Shown: one piece after another, positions 8,246 to 16,846 of the stretch | Layout: each line of letters opens with the position of its first letter | Numbering within the stretch: position 1 is the stretch's first letter | NCBI GenBank assembly: GCA_949282195.1 | Contig: CASDOW010000005.1 | Span: 23,575-87,574 of the forward strand | Length of the DNA stretch: 64,000 nt | From: an uncultured bacterium | GTDB taxonomy: Bacteria > Cyanobacteriota > Vampirovibrionia > Gastranaerophilales > Gastranaerophilaceae | Direction of reading: 5' to 3' | Notes under the pieces: generated by a model | The model's database searches: none | The model's input: only the letters and a program-made list of their open reading frames with translations | What the model was told of the DNA's origin: nothing | Program-made: the position numbers and the translations under genes

Positions 8246-9577
8246 ATGAATAAAATAAGAGTGATAGGGGCAGGATTGGCAGGCAGCGAAGCTGCAATAT
8301 ATCTGGCAAAAAAAGGGTATGATGTTGAGCTTTTTGAAATGCGTCCAAAATATCAAACAGGAGCACATACAACTGATTATCCGGCCGAATTTGTATGTTC
8401 TAACTCTCTTGGCTCAACAGATATTCTATCGGCTTCAGGACTTTTAAAACAAGAAGCCATAAATTTGGGGTCAACTCTTTTTCCCATAGCAATAAAAAAC
8501 AAAGTTCCTTCAGGGAACTCCCTTTCAATAGACAGGTTTGGATTTTGCAAAGAAATCAACGAAATAATAAATTCATTTAGCAATATCAAGAAAATAAATG
8601 AAAAATATGAAAAAATCGACACATCAACCCCGACAATCATTGCAACAGGACCGTTAAGCGCAAAAGAATTAGCGCAAAACATCAAAGAAGAATTCGGAGA
8701 AAACGATTTTCATTTTTACGATGCTATTGCGCCAATAATCGAAAAAGATTCAATTGACTTCAATAAAGCATTTTACGCCTCAAGATGGGATAAAGGAGAA
8801 GCAGACTTTATTAACTGCCCCATGACAAAAGAAGAATACGAAAATTTTTACAATATTTTGATTAATGCCCAAAGGGCACCGCTAAAAGAATTTGAAGCTA
8901 ATTATTTTGAAGGCTGTATGCCAATAGAAGTTATGGCTTCACGAGGAATTGATACTTTAAGGTTTGGACCAATGAAGCCTGTCGGGCTTTTTGACAAAAG
9001 AATAGAAACACAATTCAAAAAAAATCAATTCTATGCAGTTGTACAGTTAAGACAAGATGACAAAATGGCAAATTTATATAATCTTGTTGGTTTTCAAACT
9101 AATCTAAAATGGGGTGAACAAAAAAAATTAATTCAAAGTATACCTTCACTGGAAAACGCAACAATAACAAGATATGGCGTAATGCACGCCAATACCTTTA
9201 TAAATTCACCAAAAATATTAAATAAACATCTTCAAACAAAAAAATACAAAAACCTCTTTTTTGCAGGACAAATAACAGGGGTTGAAGGATATTGCGAAAG
9301 TATATCAACAGGGCTTTTTGCAGCAATTAATATGGATAGATTTCTTAATAATAAGCCAATGGTTGAATTAGATAACAAAACCATGCTTGGAGCATTAATA
9401 GAATATATAACCTTTGAAAATCATAAAAAATTTCAGCCAATAAATTCCAATTGGGGGATAACAAAAGAAATAGAAGGCGATAAAAAAAAGTTAAAAGATA
9501 AAAAATATAAAAATGAATTGCGCTCAAAAAGAGCACTTGATGAGATAGAAAAAATAAAAAATATTATAGGAGAGTAA
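8246..9577 (+). CDS. trmFO: Methylenetetrahydrofolate--tRNA-(uracil-5-)-methyltransferase TrmFO
   Basis: TrmFO makes ribothymidine at position 54 of the tRNA T-loop, using methylene-tetrahydrofolate and FAD, in the cytoplasm. The 443-residue protein begins with the FAD-binding Rossmann motif VIGAGLAGSEAAIYLAKKGY, followed by FEMRPKYQTGAHTTD and FVCSNSLGS, all diagnostic for TrmFO (formerly Gid). The C-terminal FAD motif appears as FFAGQITGVEGYCESISTG. I start at the ATG at 8246. An upstream in-frame ATG at 8222 lies upstream of the likely promoter. It is followed by pepA after 4 bp, which suggests one operon. TrmFO rather than TrmA is usual in cyanobacteria, Firmicutes and related groups. Confidence 0.96.
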   Translation: MNKIRVIGAGLAGSEAAIYLAKKGYDVELFEMRPKYQTGAHTTDYPAEFVCSNSLGSTDILSASGLLKQEAINLGSTLFPIAIKNKVPSGNSLSIDRFGFCKEINEIINSFSNIKKINEKYEKIDTSTPTIIATGPLSAKELAQNIKEEFGENDFHFYDAIAPIIEKDSIDFNKAFYASRWDKGEADFINCPMTKEEYENFYNILINAQRAPLKEFEANYFEGCMPIEVMASRGIDTLRFGPMKPVGLFDKRIETQFKKNQFYAVVQLRQDDKMANLYNLVGFQTNLKWGEQKKLIQSIPSLENATITRYGVMHANTFINSPKILNKHLQTKKYKNLFFAGQITGVEGYCESISTGLFAAINMDRFLNNKPMVELDNKTMLGALIEYITFENHKKFQPINSNWGITKEIEGDKKKLKDKKYKNELRSKRALDEIEKIKNIIGE

Positions 9578-9581
9578 CGCA

Positions 9582-11069
9582 ATGAGATTTTTAACCAAGA
9601 AAACAAAAGAATTTACGGCAGATACCGTTATTTGTTTTGTTTGGGAAGACTATAAAACCGATACGGAGTTATTAAAATATTTAAATTCACTATCAAACGG
9701 CGAACTTATGAACCAAATTGAAACATATAAAATATTTAATGGTGAATTTATGCAAACGTTTAAACTTGCCATTAATGAAGATACAAAAGTATTGTTGGCA
9801 GGTCTTGGCAAAAAAGATAAATTGACAAGGCAAAAATTCTCTCAAATAGTCGCAAATGCCGCAAGAACAGCCAAAACCATGACAAAAAACAACTCAATTG
9901 CCGTTGAATTAATAGAAAACACAAATGAATGCAGTAACATAACAAATAATTTCAACAAAGAAGACAGTGCAAAGATAACTCTGTGCTCTTTAAGAATAGG
10001 CTTATATGAATTCGACAAGTACGTATCAGAAAAAAAGCCAAAAATTGAAACAATAGAATTACTAAATGATGATTATACAAAAGAATTGGAACGTGCAGCG
10101 GAAATTGGCGCATATACATCATTTGCAATGAAATTCACAAAAGATCTTGTAAATGAACAAGCTCAAATTGCCACACCGCAATATATTGCGAATATAGCCG
10201 CTCAAATCGCCAAAGAACACAAAATTGAAGCAAAGATTTACGATAAAAATCAAATCAAAGAACTAAACATGAACGCATTTTTAGCTGTAGGTCAAGGAAG
10301 TGTACATGAGCCAAAATTCGTACATTTAACATATAAACCAAAATGCACGCCAAGAAAAAAAGTAGCATTAGTAGGTAAAGGTATAACATTTGACGCGGGC
10401 GGAATGAATATAAAACCGGCAACTTCAATGCTCACAATGAAAGATGATATGACAGGAGCTGCAAGCGTTCTTGGTATAATTCAAGCTATGGCGAAATTAG
10501 AAAGCGACATTGAGCTGCATGCAATTTGTGCTCTTTGTGAAAACATGACTTCAGGTTCTGCCTATAAACAAGGTGACATCTTAACAGCAATGAACGGAAA
10601 AACAATTGAAGTAGATAACACAGACGCAGAAGGAAGGATTACACTTGCTGACGCATTATGTTACTGCGATAAATTAAATGTAGATGAAGTAATAGATATT
10701 GCAACCCTGACAGGCGCAGTTATAGTTTCACTTGGAAACAATATAACAGGAGTTATGGGAAATAATCAAAAACAAATAGATAAATTTATTGAAACATCAA
10801 AAAAATCAGCAGAAAACACTTGGCAAATGCCAATATTAGACGAATTAAAAGATAACCTAAAATCAAACATAGCAGATATGAAAAATACAGGCGGCAGACA
10901 AGCAGGGACTTCAACTGCTGCTTGGTTTTTATCCAACTTCACAAAATCAAAAGCCTGGATGCATTTAGATATAGCAGGAACAGCTTATTTAGATAAATCC
11001 AACAAAGAAACCTTACAAGGTCCGACAGGTGTAATGATTAGAACATTAATAAATTACTTATTATCATAG
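9582..11069 (+). CDS. pepA: Leucyl aminopeptidase (M17 family)
   Basis: This is a cytoplasmic hexameric metallo-aminopeptidase that removes N-terminal residues from peptides. The C-terminal catalytic domain (from about residue 185) holds the metal-binding set: VGKGITFDAGGMNIKP with Lys and Asp, then MKDDMTGAA, and the M17 signature NTDAEGRITLADAL. The N-terminal 160 residues form the variable macro-like domain. Length (495) is standard. The start ATG follows GGAGAG, 4 bp after trmFO. A small exported protein gene follows after 17 bp, with an excellent ribosome site. Confidence 0.95.
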   Translation: MRFLTKKTKEFTADTVICFVWEDYKTDTELLKYLNSLSNGELMNQIETYKIFNGEFMQTFKLAINEDTKVLLAGLGKKDKLTRQKFSQIVANAARTAKTMTKNNSIAVELIENTNECSNITNNFNKEDSAKITLCSLRIGLYEFDKYVSEKKPKIETIELLNDDYTKELERAAEIGAYTSFAMKFTKDLVNEQAQIATPQYIANIAAQIAKEHKIEAKIYDKNQIKELNMNAFLAVGQGSVHEPKFVHLTYKPKCTPRKKVALVGKGITFDAGGMNIKPATSMLTMKDDMTGAASVLGIIQAMAKLESDIELHAICALCENMTSGSAYKQGDILTAMNGKTIEVDNTDAEGRITLADALCYCDKLNVDEVIDIATLTGAVIVSLGNNITGVMGNNQKQIDKFIETSKKSAENTWQMPILDELKDNLKSNIADMKNTGGRQAGTSTAAWFLSNFTKSKAWMHLDIAGTAYLDKSNKETLQGPTGVMIRTLINYLLS

Positions 11070-11086
11070 CTAAAAAGGAGGAAAGT

Positions 11087-11374
11087 ATGAAAAAGATTTT
11101 ATCAATTATGGCACTAATGATGCTATTAACAATGGCTACCCCCGTATTTGCAGCAGGAACACATGGTACAGATGGACACGTATCAGCAAGAAGCGTTGGA
11201 GCTTCATTGTGTTCACTATTAGTATGGCCGGGAATAGGTCAAGCAATTAACGGTCAAACTGCAGAAAAAAATATCACTCATGCTGTTTTGGGTTTAACAG
11301 GTGTGTTTAGACTATGGTCTTTCTATGACGCAATTATTGACAGACAAGGCGGAGTTTGGCATAACAGAATTTAA
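11087..11374 (+). CDS. Small exported or membrane protein, TM2-like, unknown function
   Basis: This is a 95-residue protein with a clear signal peptide (about residues 1-23, cut after VFAA or near it). The segment that follows reads SLLVWPGIGQAINGQTAEKN and then FRLWSFYDAIIDRQGG. The order hydrophobic helix, PG-x-GQ-x-x-NGQ, helix, W-x-x-YDA resembles small TM2-domain-like proteins, where two helices form a hairpin in the membrane. The gene has a near-perfect AAAGGAGGAAAG ribosome site and ends just before a strong terminator, so it may be highly expressed. It may be co-transcribed with pepA. Function is unknown. Confidence 0.75.
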   Translation: MKKILSIMALMMLLTMATPVFAAGTHGTDGHVSARSVGASLCSLLVWPGIGQAINGQTAEKNITHAVLGLTGVFRLWSFYDAIIDRQGGVWHNRI

Positions 11375-11396
11375 TAATAAAATTACTATAGACAAT

Positions 11397-11426
11397 AAAA
11401 AAGCCCTGAAATACAGGGCTTTTTTA
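11397..11426. terminator. Bidirectional intrinsic terminator
   Basis: The stem AAAAAAGCCCTG pairs with CAGGGCTTTTTT around a five-base loop. T-runs result on both strands, so it can stop transcription from the plus-strand 11087 gene and from the convergent HEAT-repeat gene. Confidence 0.9.
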
Positions 11427-11444
11427 TTTATACTTTAATTCAGA

Positions 11445-12299
11445 TTAAAAGAAACTTGGCTTTTTAACTGATTGAGTGCCTTGCATAGCTTCCCAGTTTG
11501 CAGCCATAATCTTTTTAAATGATTTTAGGGCTGTATCTTCAAGTTCGCCAAGTTCTTCTGCATTGATAATCAATTCACGAAGAGGCAACAATGCTCTTTG
11601 ATCACGTAAAACACCAAGAGCAGCAGCTGCACCTGCACGAACTAAGTCGTTTTCTTTTTCATTTTTCATAACTTCAATAAGTCCGGGAACTGCCTTTTTA
11701 TCGTTCAATTTGCCCAATGAAGTTACGGCATAAATTCTAACATTTACCCATTCATCTTTTAACATGTTGATGATTTTATCAACACATTTTGGATTTCCGA
11801 TTTCGCCTAACGCTCTTGTTGCATCACAACGAACATTAACTTTTTCATGATCCAATGAAGCAATTAAAGCATCAGTAGCAACATCGCCGATTTCAATTAA
11901 AGCTTCAGTTGCAGTAATGCAAACTTGGGGATTTTCATCATTAAGAGCTTCAACTAAAGGTTCAACAACAACTTCACCGCCTAAACGACCAAGAGCACGA
12001 GCGGCACGAACACGAACATCAACATTTCTGTCTAAACGCAAAGAGTCGATTAAAGGTTGAGTTGCTGTAACATCACCAAGCTCACCTAAAGCGCGAGCAG
12101 CATATAAGCGAACAGAACCGTTTTTATCATTTTTCAATACATCAATTAAAGGTTCAACTGCATTAAAATCACCCATTTCGCCAAGTATTCTGGCTGCATT
12201 ATATCTAACTTTTTCAGAATTAGAGGTTCTTAAATCATTTACTAACTCATCAAAAGATTTCTTGCTGGATTTTTTGCGATTGTTCACACTAATTGTCAT
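11445..12299 (-). CDS. HEAT-repeat protein (PBS-lyase type repeats)
   Basis: This is an alpha-solenoid protein of 284 residues, built of about seven HEAT/PBS-lyase-like repeats of about 31 residues from residue 14 to about 245. Each repeat carries the pattern VRYNAARILGEMGD or VRVRAARALGRLGG, that is V-R-x-x-A-A-x-A-L-G-x-L/I-G. Such repeats occur in phycobilisome lyases, but also in many general scaffolding proteins. Without any phycobiliprotein genes here, lyase activity is unlikely and a protein-binding scaffold is the safer reading. The start has GGAGG upstream (complement of cctcc at 12304). The 440-bp region upstream is gene-free. Confidence 0.85.
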   Translation of the reverse strand: MTISVNNRKKSSKKSFDELVNDLRTSNSEKVRYNAARILGEMGDFNAVEPLIDVLKNDKNGSVRLYAARALGELGDVTATQPLIDSLRLDRNVDVRVRAARALGRLGGEVVVEPLVEALNDENPQVCITATEALIEIGDVATDALIASLDHEKVNVRCDATRALGEIGNPKCVDKIINMLKDEWVNVRIYAVTSLGKLNDKKAVPGLIEVMKNEKENDLVRAGAAAALGVLRDQRALLPLRELIINAEELGELEDTALKSFKKIMAANWEAMQGTQSVKKPSFF

Positions 12300-12711
12300 T
12301 GATTTCCTCCAATAACATTTTACACACTATTACCTATATATTTATAAAATATTTTTGTTAAACATAATTGCCATTTTTGTTGTTAATTTTTAAAATTTGT
12401 TACGAATAATATTTTTTTATATTTATGTTTATTGTATACTGTATTATTTTGCCGTTTACTCAAACGTTGCTTAGATATAGTAACATTTTTTTTATAGTTT
12501 GTCTTACATTATTTGATTTAGAAGATAATTTTTAATAATTATTTAAGTAAAGATACTGAACATTATTGATTTTTAATTAAATTCAATTTTACATTTCTTA
12601 ACATAAACTGACATTTTTTTCTTATTTGTGCATGGCTATAAAATTATGCGCATGATAATAAATACGATTATAACAATTTTTCATATCAAACTTAATTAAT
12701 CCATTAGGCAA
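12300..12711. other. Gene-free, very AT-rich intergenic region
   Basis: About 410 bp lie between the HEAT-repeat gene and the tRNA-Leu terminator. I see no ORF of useful length, no tRNA or rRNA, and no strong repeat. It must hold the promoter for the minus-strand HEAT gene. Several T-rich tracts and TATAAT-like sextamers occur, but they are expected at this base composition. An undetected small RNA cannot be excluded. Confidence 0.6.
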
Positions 12712-12740
12712 TAAAAAAACTCCTGTTAAGGAGTTTTAAA
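12712..12740 (-). terminator. Intrinsic terminator of tRNA-Leu
   Basis: On the minus strand, AAAACTCC pairs with GGAGTTTT around a short loop, followed by T residues. It lies directly after the tRNA 3' end. Confidence 0.85.
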
Positions 12741-12741
12741 A

Positions 12742-12828
12742 TGCCCTGGGCCAGACTTGAACTGGCACGAAGTTATTAGCCTCATCGGATTTTAAGTCCG
12801 ACGTGTCTACCGATTCCACCACCAGGGC
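12742..12828 (-). tRNA. tRNA-Leu, anticodon UAA
   Basis: This is an 87-nt class II tRNA with a seven-base acceptor stem (GCCCTGG pairing with CCAGGGC, discriminator A). The anticodon stem is TCGGA/TCCGA, with loop CTTAAAA giving anticodon TAA. It has a long variable arm and a T-arm containing GTTCAAGTC. The D-arm has GGTAGACAC. The 3' CCA is not encoded, so it must be added by a nucleotidyltransferase; a candidate enzyme of that superfamily is encoded at 41295. Confidence 0.97.
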
Positions 12829-12884
12829 ATATATTTAATTTTCAAACACGAAACTGTGCTTAGTCATAATACTATGAAAAAAAA

Positions 12885-13097
12885 TTATTGTCCAGCACTT
12901 TTTTCAATTACTTCATTCATGGCCTTAACCATTTCATCAGGGTCGATTCCATGAACTTTTGCACCTGCTTCAAGGTTTTCAAATCTGGCAGCAGCACAGC
13001 CAATGCAGCCCATGTTATATTGAGCAAAAACCTCTAACGTTTCAGGATGTGCTGTTACAATATCCATTATTCCCATATCTTTTGAAATTTTATCCAT
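12885..13097 (-). CDS. DUF1858-domain small protein with CxxC motif
   Basis: This is a 70-residue cytoplasmic protein consisting of a single DUF1858 domain. It reads MGIMDIVTAHPETLEVFAQY followed by NMGCIGCAAARFENLEAGA and a final GIDPDEMVKAMNEVI helix. The CIGC pair and the following A-x-x-E-x-L are the hallmark of this family, which is related to the ScdA/RIC N-terminal domain and to disulfide or Fe-S repair proteins. The family's biochemical role is not established, but redox or Fe-S function is usual. AAGGC precedes the start. It lies alone between tRNA-Leu and the bifunctional nuclease gene. Confidence 0.85.
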   Translation of the reverse strand: MDKISKDMGIMDIVTAHPETLEVFAQYNMGCIGCAAARFENLEAGAKVHGIDPDEMVKAMNEVIEKSAGQ

Positions 13098-13238
13098 TTT
13101 TTTTGCCTTTTTTAAATTTTACATTAATAAGATACCATGGAAAACAAAAATAATACAACATTTTATTCAATCGGCTTAAGAGCAATCAGAAAAAAATATC
13201 TGAAACAATGCCTCAGCTTTAATGACACAAGGTGGAGT

Positions 13239-13751
13239 TTATTGATCGGATTCAAAATTCTTTTTCAATAATTTTTCGAAATCTGAAGGCTTAATATCTT
13301 GAATGAAGTTTTTAAACTCTTGTGCTTCCTGTTCATCTTTTTCAACATCCGTTGAAACAGAGCCGACTGCTAAAACCGCAGAGCTGACAAAAATCGGAAC
13401 ATCTGCCCTAAGCGCAATTGCAATAGCATCGGAAGGACGTGAGTCAATTTGAAGTTCTTTTTGTAATTTTGAATTATACATATAAATTGTTGAAAAATAA
13501 GTTTGATCATCAACATCATTAATTTCAACTTTTGTTATTAAAAATTCGGACTGTTTTGCAATATCCAAAAATAAATCATGGGTCATGGGTCTTGATGAAG
13601 GAATATTTTCGATTTTTCTTATAATCGCGCTTGCTTCAGCAGAACCAATCCAAATTGGCAGTGCTTTTCTGTTGTCTAAATCGTTTAGAACCACAATCGG
13701 CGAACCTGAACGAGTATCTAATGCTATACCCATGACTCTCATTTCAATCAT
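13239..13751 (-). CDS. Bifunctional nuclease family protein (DUF151)
   Basis: This is a 170-residue cytoplasmic protein of the DUF151/BFN family. The domain covers about residues 1-130, with PIVVLNDLDNRKALPIWIGS, EASAIIRKIENI, RPMTHDLFLDI and IDSRPSDAIAIALRADVPIF. These positions are conserved from Thermotoga to plants. Some members have RNase and DNase activity and others appear regulatory. A polar C-terminal extension of about 40 residues follows. Upstream is AAGGAGATATTATC, a strong ribosome site. The gene is divergent from the acyl-CoA synthetase gene. Confidence 0.9.
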   Translation of the reverse strand: MIEMRVMGIALDTRSGSPIVVLNDLDNRKALPIWIGSAEASAIIRKIENIPSSRPMTHDLFLDIAKQSEFLITKVEINDVDDQTYFSTIYMYNSKLQKELQIDSRPSDAIAIALRADVPIFVSSAVLAVGSVSTDVEKDEQEAQEFKNFIQDIKPSDFEKLLKKNFESDQ

Positions 13752-13888
13752 TGATAATATCTCCTTTAAAATATAAAAATTATATCATTAAAAAAATAAT
13801 AAATTTACAAATATTTAGACTATTTTTCAAAGAATTAATATATAATATAGATAACACTTTACTTTTAGGGGAGAATAACAAAAAGCAT

Positions 13889-15547
13889 ATGGAAACAACA
13901 AACTTACTATCTTTTATTGAAAAAAGAACCAAAGAACTGGAAGATCATATTGCCTTAGGAATACGCTCCAATTTAGGCTGGAATGAAATGACTTTCAAAG
14001 GCTTAAGTATTTTATCAAGAAAACTTGCAAGCTATATGATTGATATTGGGCTTAAAAAAGGAGATAAAGTTGCAATATTATCAGAGTCAATGCCTGAATT
14101 AGGCGCAACATTATTTGCAAATGTATTATCAGGAGTTGTTAGCGTACCGTTAGATATTAAACTTACCATACATGAATTAAATCATATTCTTTCAGATTGT
14201 ATGCCAAGAGCAATTTTGGTATCAAGCTCCCATTTAAGCGATGCAGTTAAATTAAAAGAAATGATTTCATCTATTGAACATATCATAATTATTGACGGCA
14301 AGGGTGCCAACAAAAACTATGTAAATTTGCACACTCTTGAAGATATGCCGGATAAAAAATGGCGCCACAGAAGCCTTGATAAAACCGCTTTAATTGTTTA
14401 CACATCAGGCACAACAGGAAACCCGAAAGGTGTTGAAATTACATATCGAAATATATTGTCCCAAGTAATCGCAGTGGGTAAATGTTTTGATTTTAATTCA
14501 GAGGACTCCATGCTCTCGATTCTCCCAATGAATCATCTTTTTGAAATTTCAGTGGGCTTTATGTCATTTTTAAATAAAGGCGCATCGATATACTACTCAA
14601 ACAGCTTAAAACCCAAAGATATTTTCCAAATTATGCAAGAGAAAAAAATCACATTCATGGTTGCCGTTCCAGCATTTTTAAAACTCATGAAAACAACCCT
14701 GGAAACAGAAATAAGACAATATGGCCCATTTAAGAAAATGTGGTTTAATTTTAAATATGCAATCGGAAGAGCAGCAAAAACAAGATGGCTTTCAAAAATT
14801 ATGTTTAGCGAGCTAAGAAGAAAATTCGGAGGCAAATTCAAAGGGTTTATGTCAGGGGGTGCACCTTTAGACATTGAAGTTGCAAAATTCTTTGAAGCAA
14901 TCGGAATTAGCATTTATGAAGTATATGGATTATCCGAAGCAAGCCCTATAATCACAATGAACACAGAAAAACACAGAAAACTGGGCTCAGTAGGTAAGCC
15001 GATAAGCAACGTCAAAGTGCGTATTGACAAAGAAACCCATGAATTACAAATGTTTGGCGACAATATCATGAAAGGTTACTACAATAAACCTGAATTAACA
15101 AAAGAAGCAATCATGGAAGACGGTTGGCTAAGAACAGGTGATATTGCTAAAATCGACTCTCATGGCTATATTTATATTACAGGCAGAATTAAAAATATGA
15201 TTGTTTTATCAGGCGGAAAAAAGGTCTTCCCCGAAGAAGTTGAAGCAGTTTTAGCAAAAAGCCCCATAATTGAAGAAACTCTTGTATATTCTGATGTTAT
15301 TAAAACCGGCTCAAAACAGGGAACAGAAGAAATAGCCGTTAAAATATATCCAAAAAAAGAAATAGTCGAAAAATATCCCGACGACGAAGAATTAAACAAA
15401 TTAATAAGAGCAGAAGTTAAAAAATTGTCTTTGGAATTATCAAGCTACAAACGACCAAATACAATAATAGTCACAAGACAACCACTTCCAAGAACAGGAA
15501 TTTCTAAAATCTCAAGAAAAAAAGAAAAAGTTGCTCAACCCGTATAA
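13889..15547 (+). CDS. AMP-binding acyl-CoA or acyl-ACP synthetase
   Basis: This is a 552-residue member of the ANL superfamily that activates a fatty acid through an acyl-adenylate. Landmarks are the phosphate loop YTSGTTGNPKGVE near residue 172, the adenine-binding YEVYGLSEASPI, and GDIAKIDSHGYIYITGRIKN with GGKKVFPEEVE at the hinge. They are typical of long-chain acyl synthetases. I choose the ATG at 13889, because upstream codons in the open frame run back over the divergent gene's start. AGGGGAG lies 15 nt upstream, a rather long spacing. Whether the acceptor is CoA or ACP cannot be told. It probably feeds exogenous fatty acids into envelope lipids. Confidence 0.9.
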   Translation: METTNLLSFIEKRTKELEDHIALGIRSNLGWNEMTFKGLSILSRKLASYMIDIGLKKGDKVAILSESMPELGATLFANVLSGVVSVPLDIKLTIHELNHILSDCMPRAILVSSSHLSDAVKLKEMISSIEHIIIIDGKGANKNYVNLHTLEDMPDKKWRHRSLDKTALIVYTSGTTGNPKGVEITYRNILSQVIAVGKCFDFNSEDSMLSILPMNHLFEISVGFMSFLNKGASIYYSNSLKPKDIFQIMQEKKITFMVAVPAFLKLMKTTLETEIRQYGPFKKMWFNFKYAIGRAAKTRWLSKIMFSELRRKFGGKFKGFMSGGAPLDIEVAKFFEAIGISIYEVYGLSEASPIITMNTEKHRKLGSVGKPISNVKVRIDKETHELQMFGDNIMKGYYNKPELTKEAIMEDGWLRTGDIAKIDSHGYIYITGRIKNMIVLSGGKKVFPEEVEAVLAKSPIIEETLVYSDVIKTGSKQGTEEIAVKIYPKKEIVEKYPDDEELNKLIRAEVKKLSLELSSYKRPNTIIVTRQPLPRTGISKISRKKEKVAQPV

Positions 15548-15579
15548 TTAAAAAGCCCTTATCAAAGGGCTTTTTAATT
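15546..15579. terminator. Bidirectional intrinsic terminator
   Basis: AAAAAGCCCTT pairs with AAGGGCTTTTT around a short loop, and AT pairs extend the stem. It separates the convergent acyl synthetase and flavodiiron protein genes. Confidence 0.9.
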
Positions 15580-15585
15580 TATAAT

Positions 15586-16806
15586 TTATTTTGAAACTAA
15601 TTCATCTATACTTGTTTTAATTGCCTTTGCAAGTTCGATAACCTCAGTTTCTTGATTTTCTTTTATTGTTGATTTAATCGTCAGCTTATTTTCTATAAAA
15701 TTGCTTCCCTTAACTTCAGACAATTTATCCTTAATAGAACAACCGCAATTGCAAGCCCAAGAACCATTTTCAATAATAGCATAGGTTCTGTTTTGAAGGT
15801 TATGTTTAACAATATCTGAAATAAAATGTTCCATATTAACAAAAATTCCATTATTGTATGTTGTTGAAGCAATTACAATATGAGAATATTTAAAAGCATC
15901 AGATAAAATGTATGACCTATGGGTTTTTGAAACATCATAAATTTTCATGTTTTTAACACCCAAATCGGATAATTTATAGCTTAAAACTTCAGCAGCATTT
16001 TGTGTACCGCCATATACACTCGCATACACAATTAAAACCGATTTTTCTTCAGGAAGATAATTTGCCCAAAGAATATATTTTTCAAATATTTTAGCTATAT
16101 TTTTTCGAATAATTAGCCCATGCAAAGGACAAATCATTTCAATTTCAAGATTTTTTGCTTTGTTTAAAAGCATATTCACCTGAGCACCGTATTTACCGAC
16201 AATATTTGTATAATATCTTCGATATTCAGGGATTTTGCTCATGAAATTAACTTCATCATCAAAAATATTACCATTAAGCGCGCCAAAAGAACCAAAAGCG
16301 TCAGCAGAAAATAAAATACAATCTGTTTTATCATAGCTAACCATAACTTCCGGCCAGTGCACCATTGGTGCCATTATAAATACAAATTCATGCTTACCTG
16401 TTTTTATTGTGTCACCTTCTTTTACAATATAAAAATTATCTTCAATATCAGCACTAAAATCAAAAAATTGATATAACATTTGCTTAATTTTTACATTAGC
16501 AACAATTTTTACAGACGGATATTTATCAACAACTTCTTTAATTAACGCACCATGGTCAGGCTCAAGATGATGTAAAAATAAATAATCAAGAGGTTTACCA
16601 TTAAGCAAATATTCAAGGTTTTCAAAAAATTGAATTGCAACATGCTTATCAATAGTATCAAACAAAACTGTTTTTTCATCATTTAAAAAATAAGTATTAT
16701 ATGAAACACCGTCATCAACAGGATACACATTTTCAAATAATGCTATTCTTCTGTCATTGCAGCCGATATAGTATAAGTCATCAGTTATTTTTTTAATATT
16801 TTTCAT
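15586..16806 (-). CDS. Flavodiiron protein (FprA-type A-type flavoprotein)
   Basis: This is a cytoplasmic oxygen and/or nitric oxide reductase of 406 residues. The N-terminal metallo-beta-lactamase-like domain carries the di-iron ligands HLEPDH near residue 80, then MVHWPE, FSADAFG and CPLHGL. The C-terminal flavodoxin domain begins with VYASVYGGTQNAAEVL, the FMN phosphate loop. The start is the ATG at 16806, with GGAGG seven bases upstream. A longer frame to 16836 would read through that ribosome site. No rubredoxin domain or gene is attached. Such proteins protect anaerobes from oxygen or NO and suggest an anaerobic or microaerobic lifestyle. Confidence 0.95.
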   Translation of the reverse strand: MKNIKKITDDLYYIGCNDRRIALFENVYPVDDGVSYNTYFLNDEKTVLFDTIDKHVAIQFFENLEYLLNGKPLDYLFLHHLEPDHGALIKEVVDKYPSVKIVANVKIKQMLYQFFDFSADIEDNFYIVKEGDTIKTGKHEFVFIMAPMVHWPEVMVSYDKTDCILFSADAFGSFGALNGNIFDDEVNFMSKIPEYRRYYTNIVGKYGAQVNMLLNKAKNLEIEMICPLHGLIIRKNIAKIFEKYILWANYLPEEKSVLIVYASVYGGTQNAAEVLSYKLSDLGVKNMKIYDVSKTHRSYILSDAFKYSHIVIASTTYNNGIFVNMEHFISDIVKHNLQNRTYAIIENGSWACNCGCSIKDKLSEVKGSNFIENKLTIKSTIKENQETEVIELAKAIKTSIDELVSK

Positions 16807-16846
16807 TTTTTCCTCCAGATAATAACATTTTATCATAAAGAAAAAT

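Noticed and set aside
11445..12299. Phycobilisome lyase function for the HEAT-repeat protein
   Set aside because: The repeats are generic, and no phycobiliprotein or photosynthesis gene is present in the window.
13137..13271. Plus-strand ORF of 44 residues downstream of the bifunctional nuclease gene
   Set aside because: No ribosome site, overlaps the 3' end of the nuclease gene by about 30 bp, and no recognisable product. Kept as a weak possibility only.
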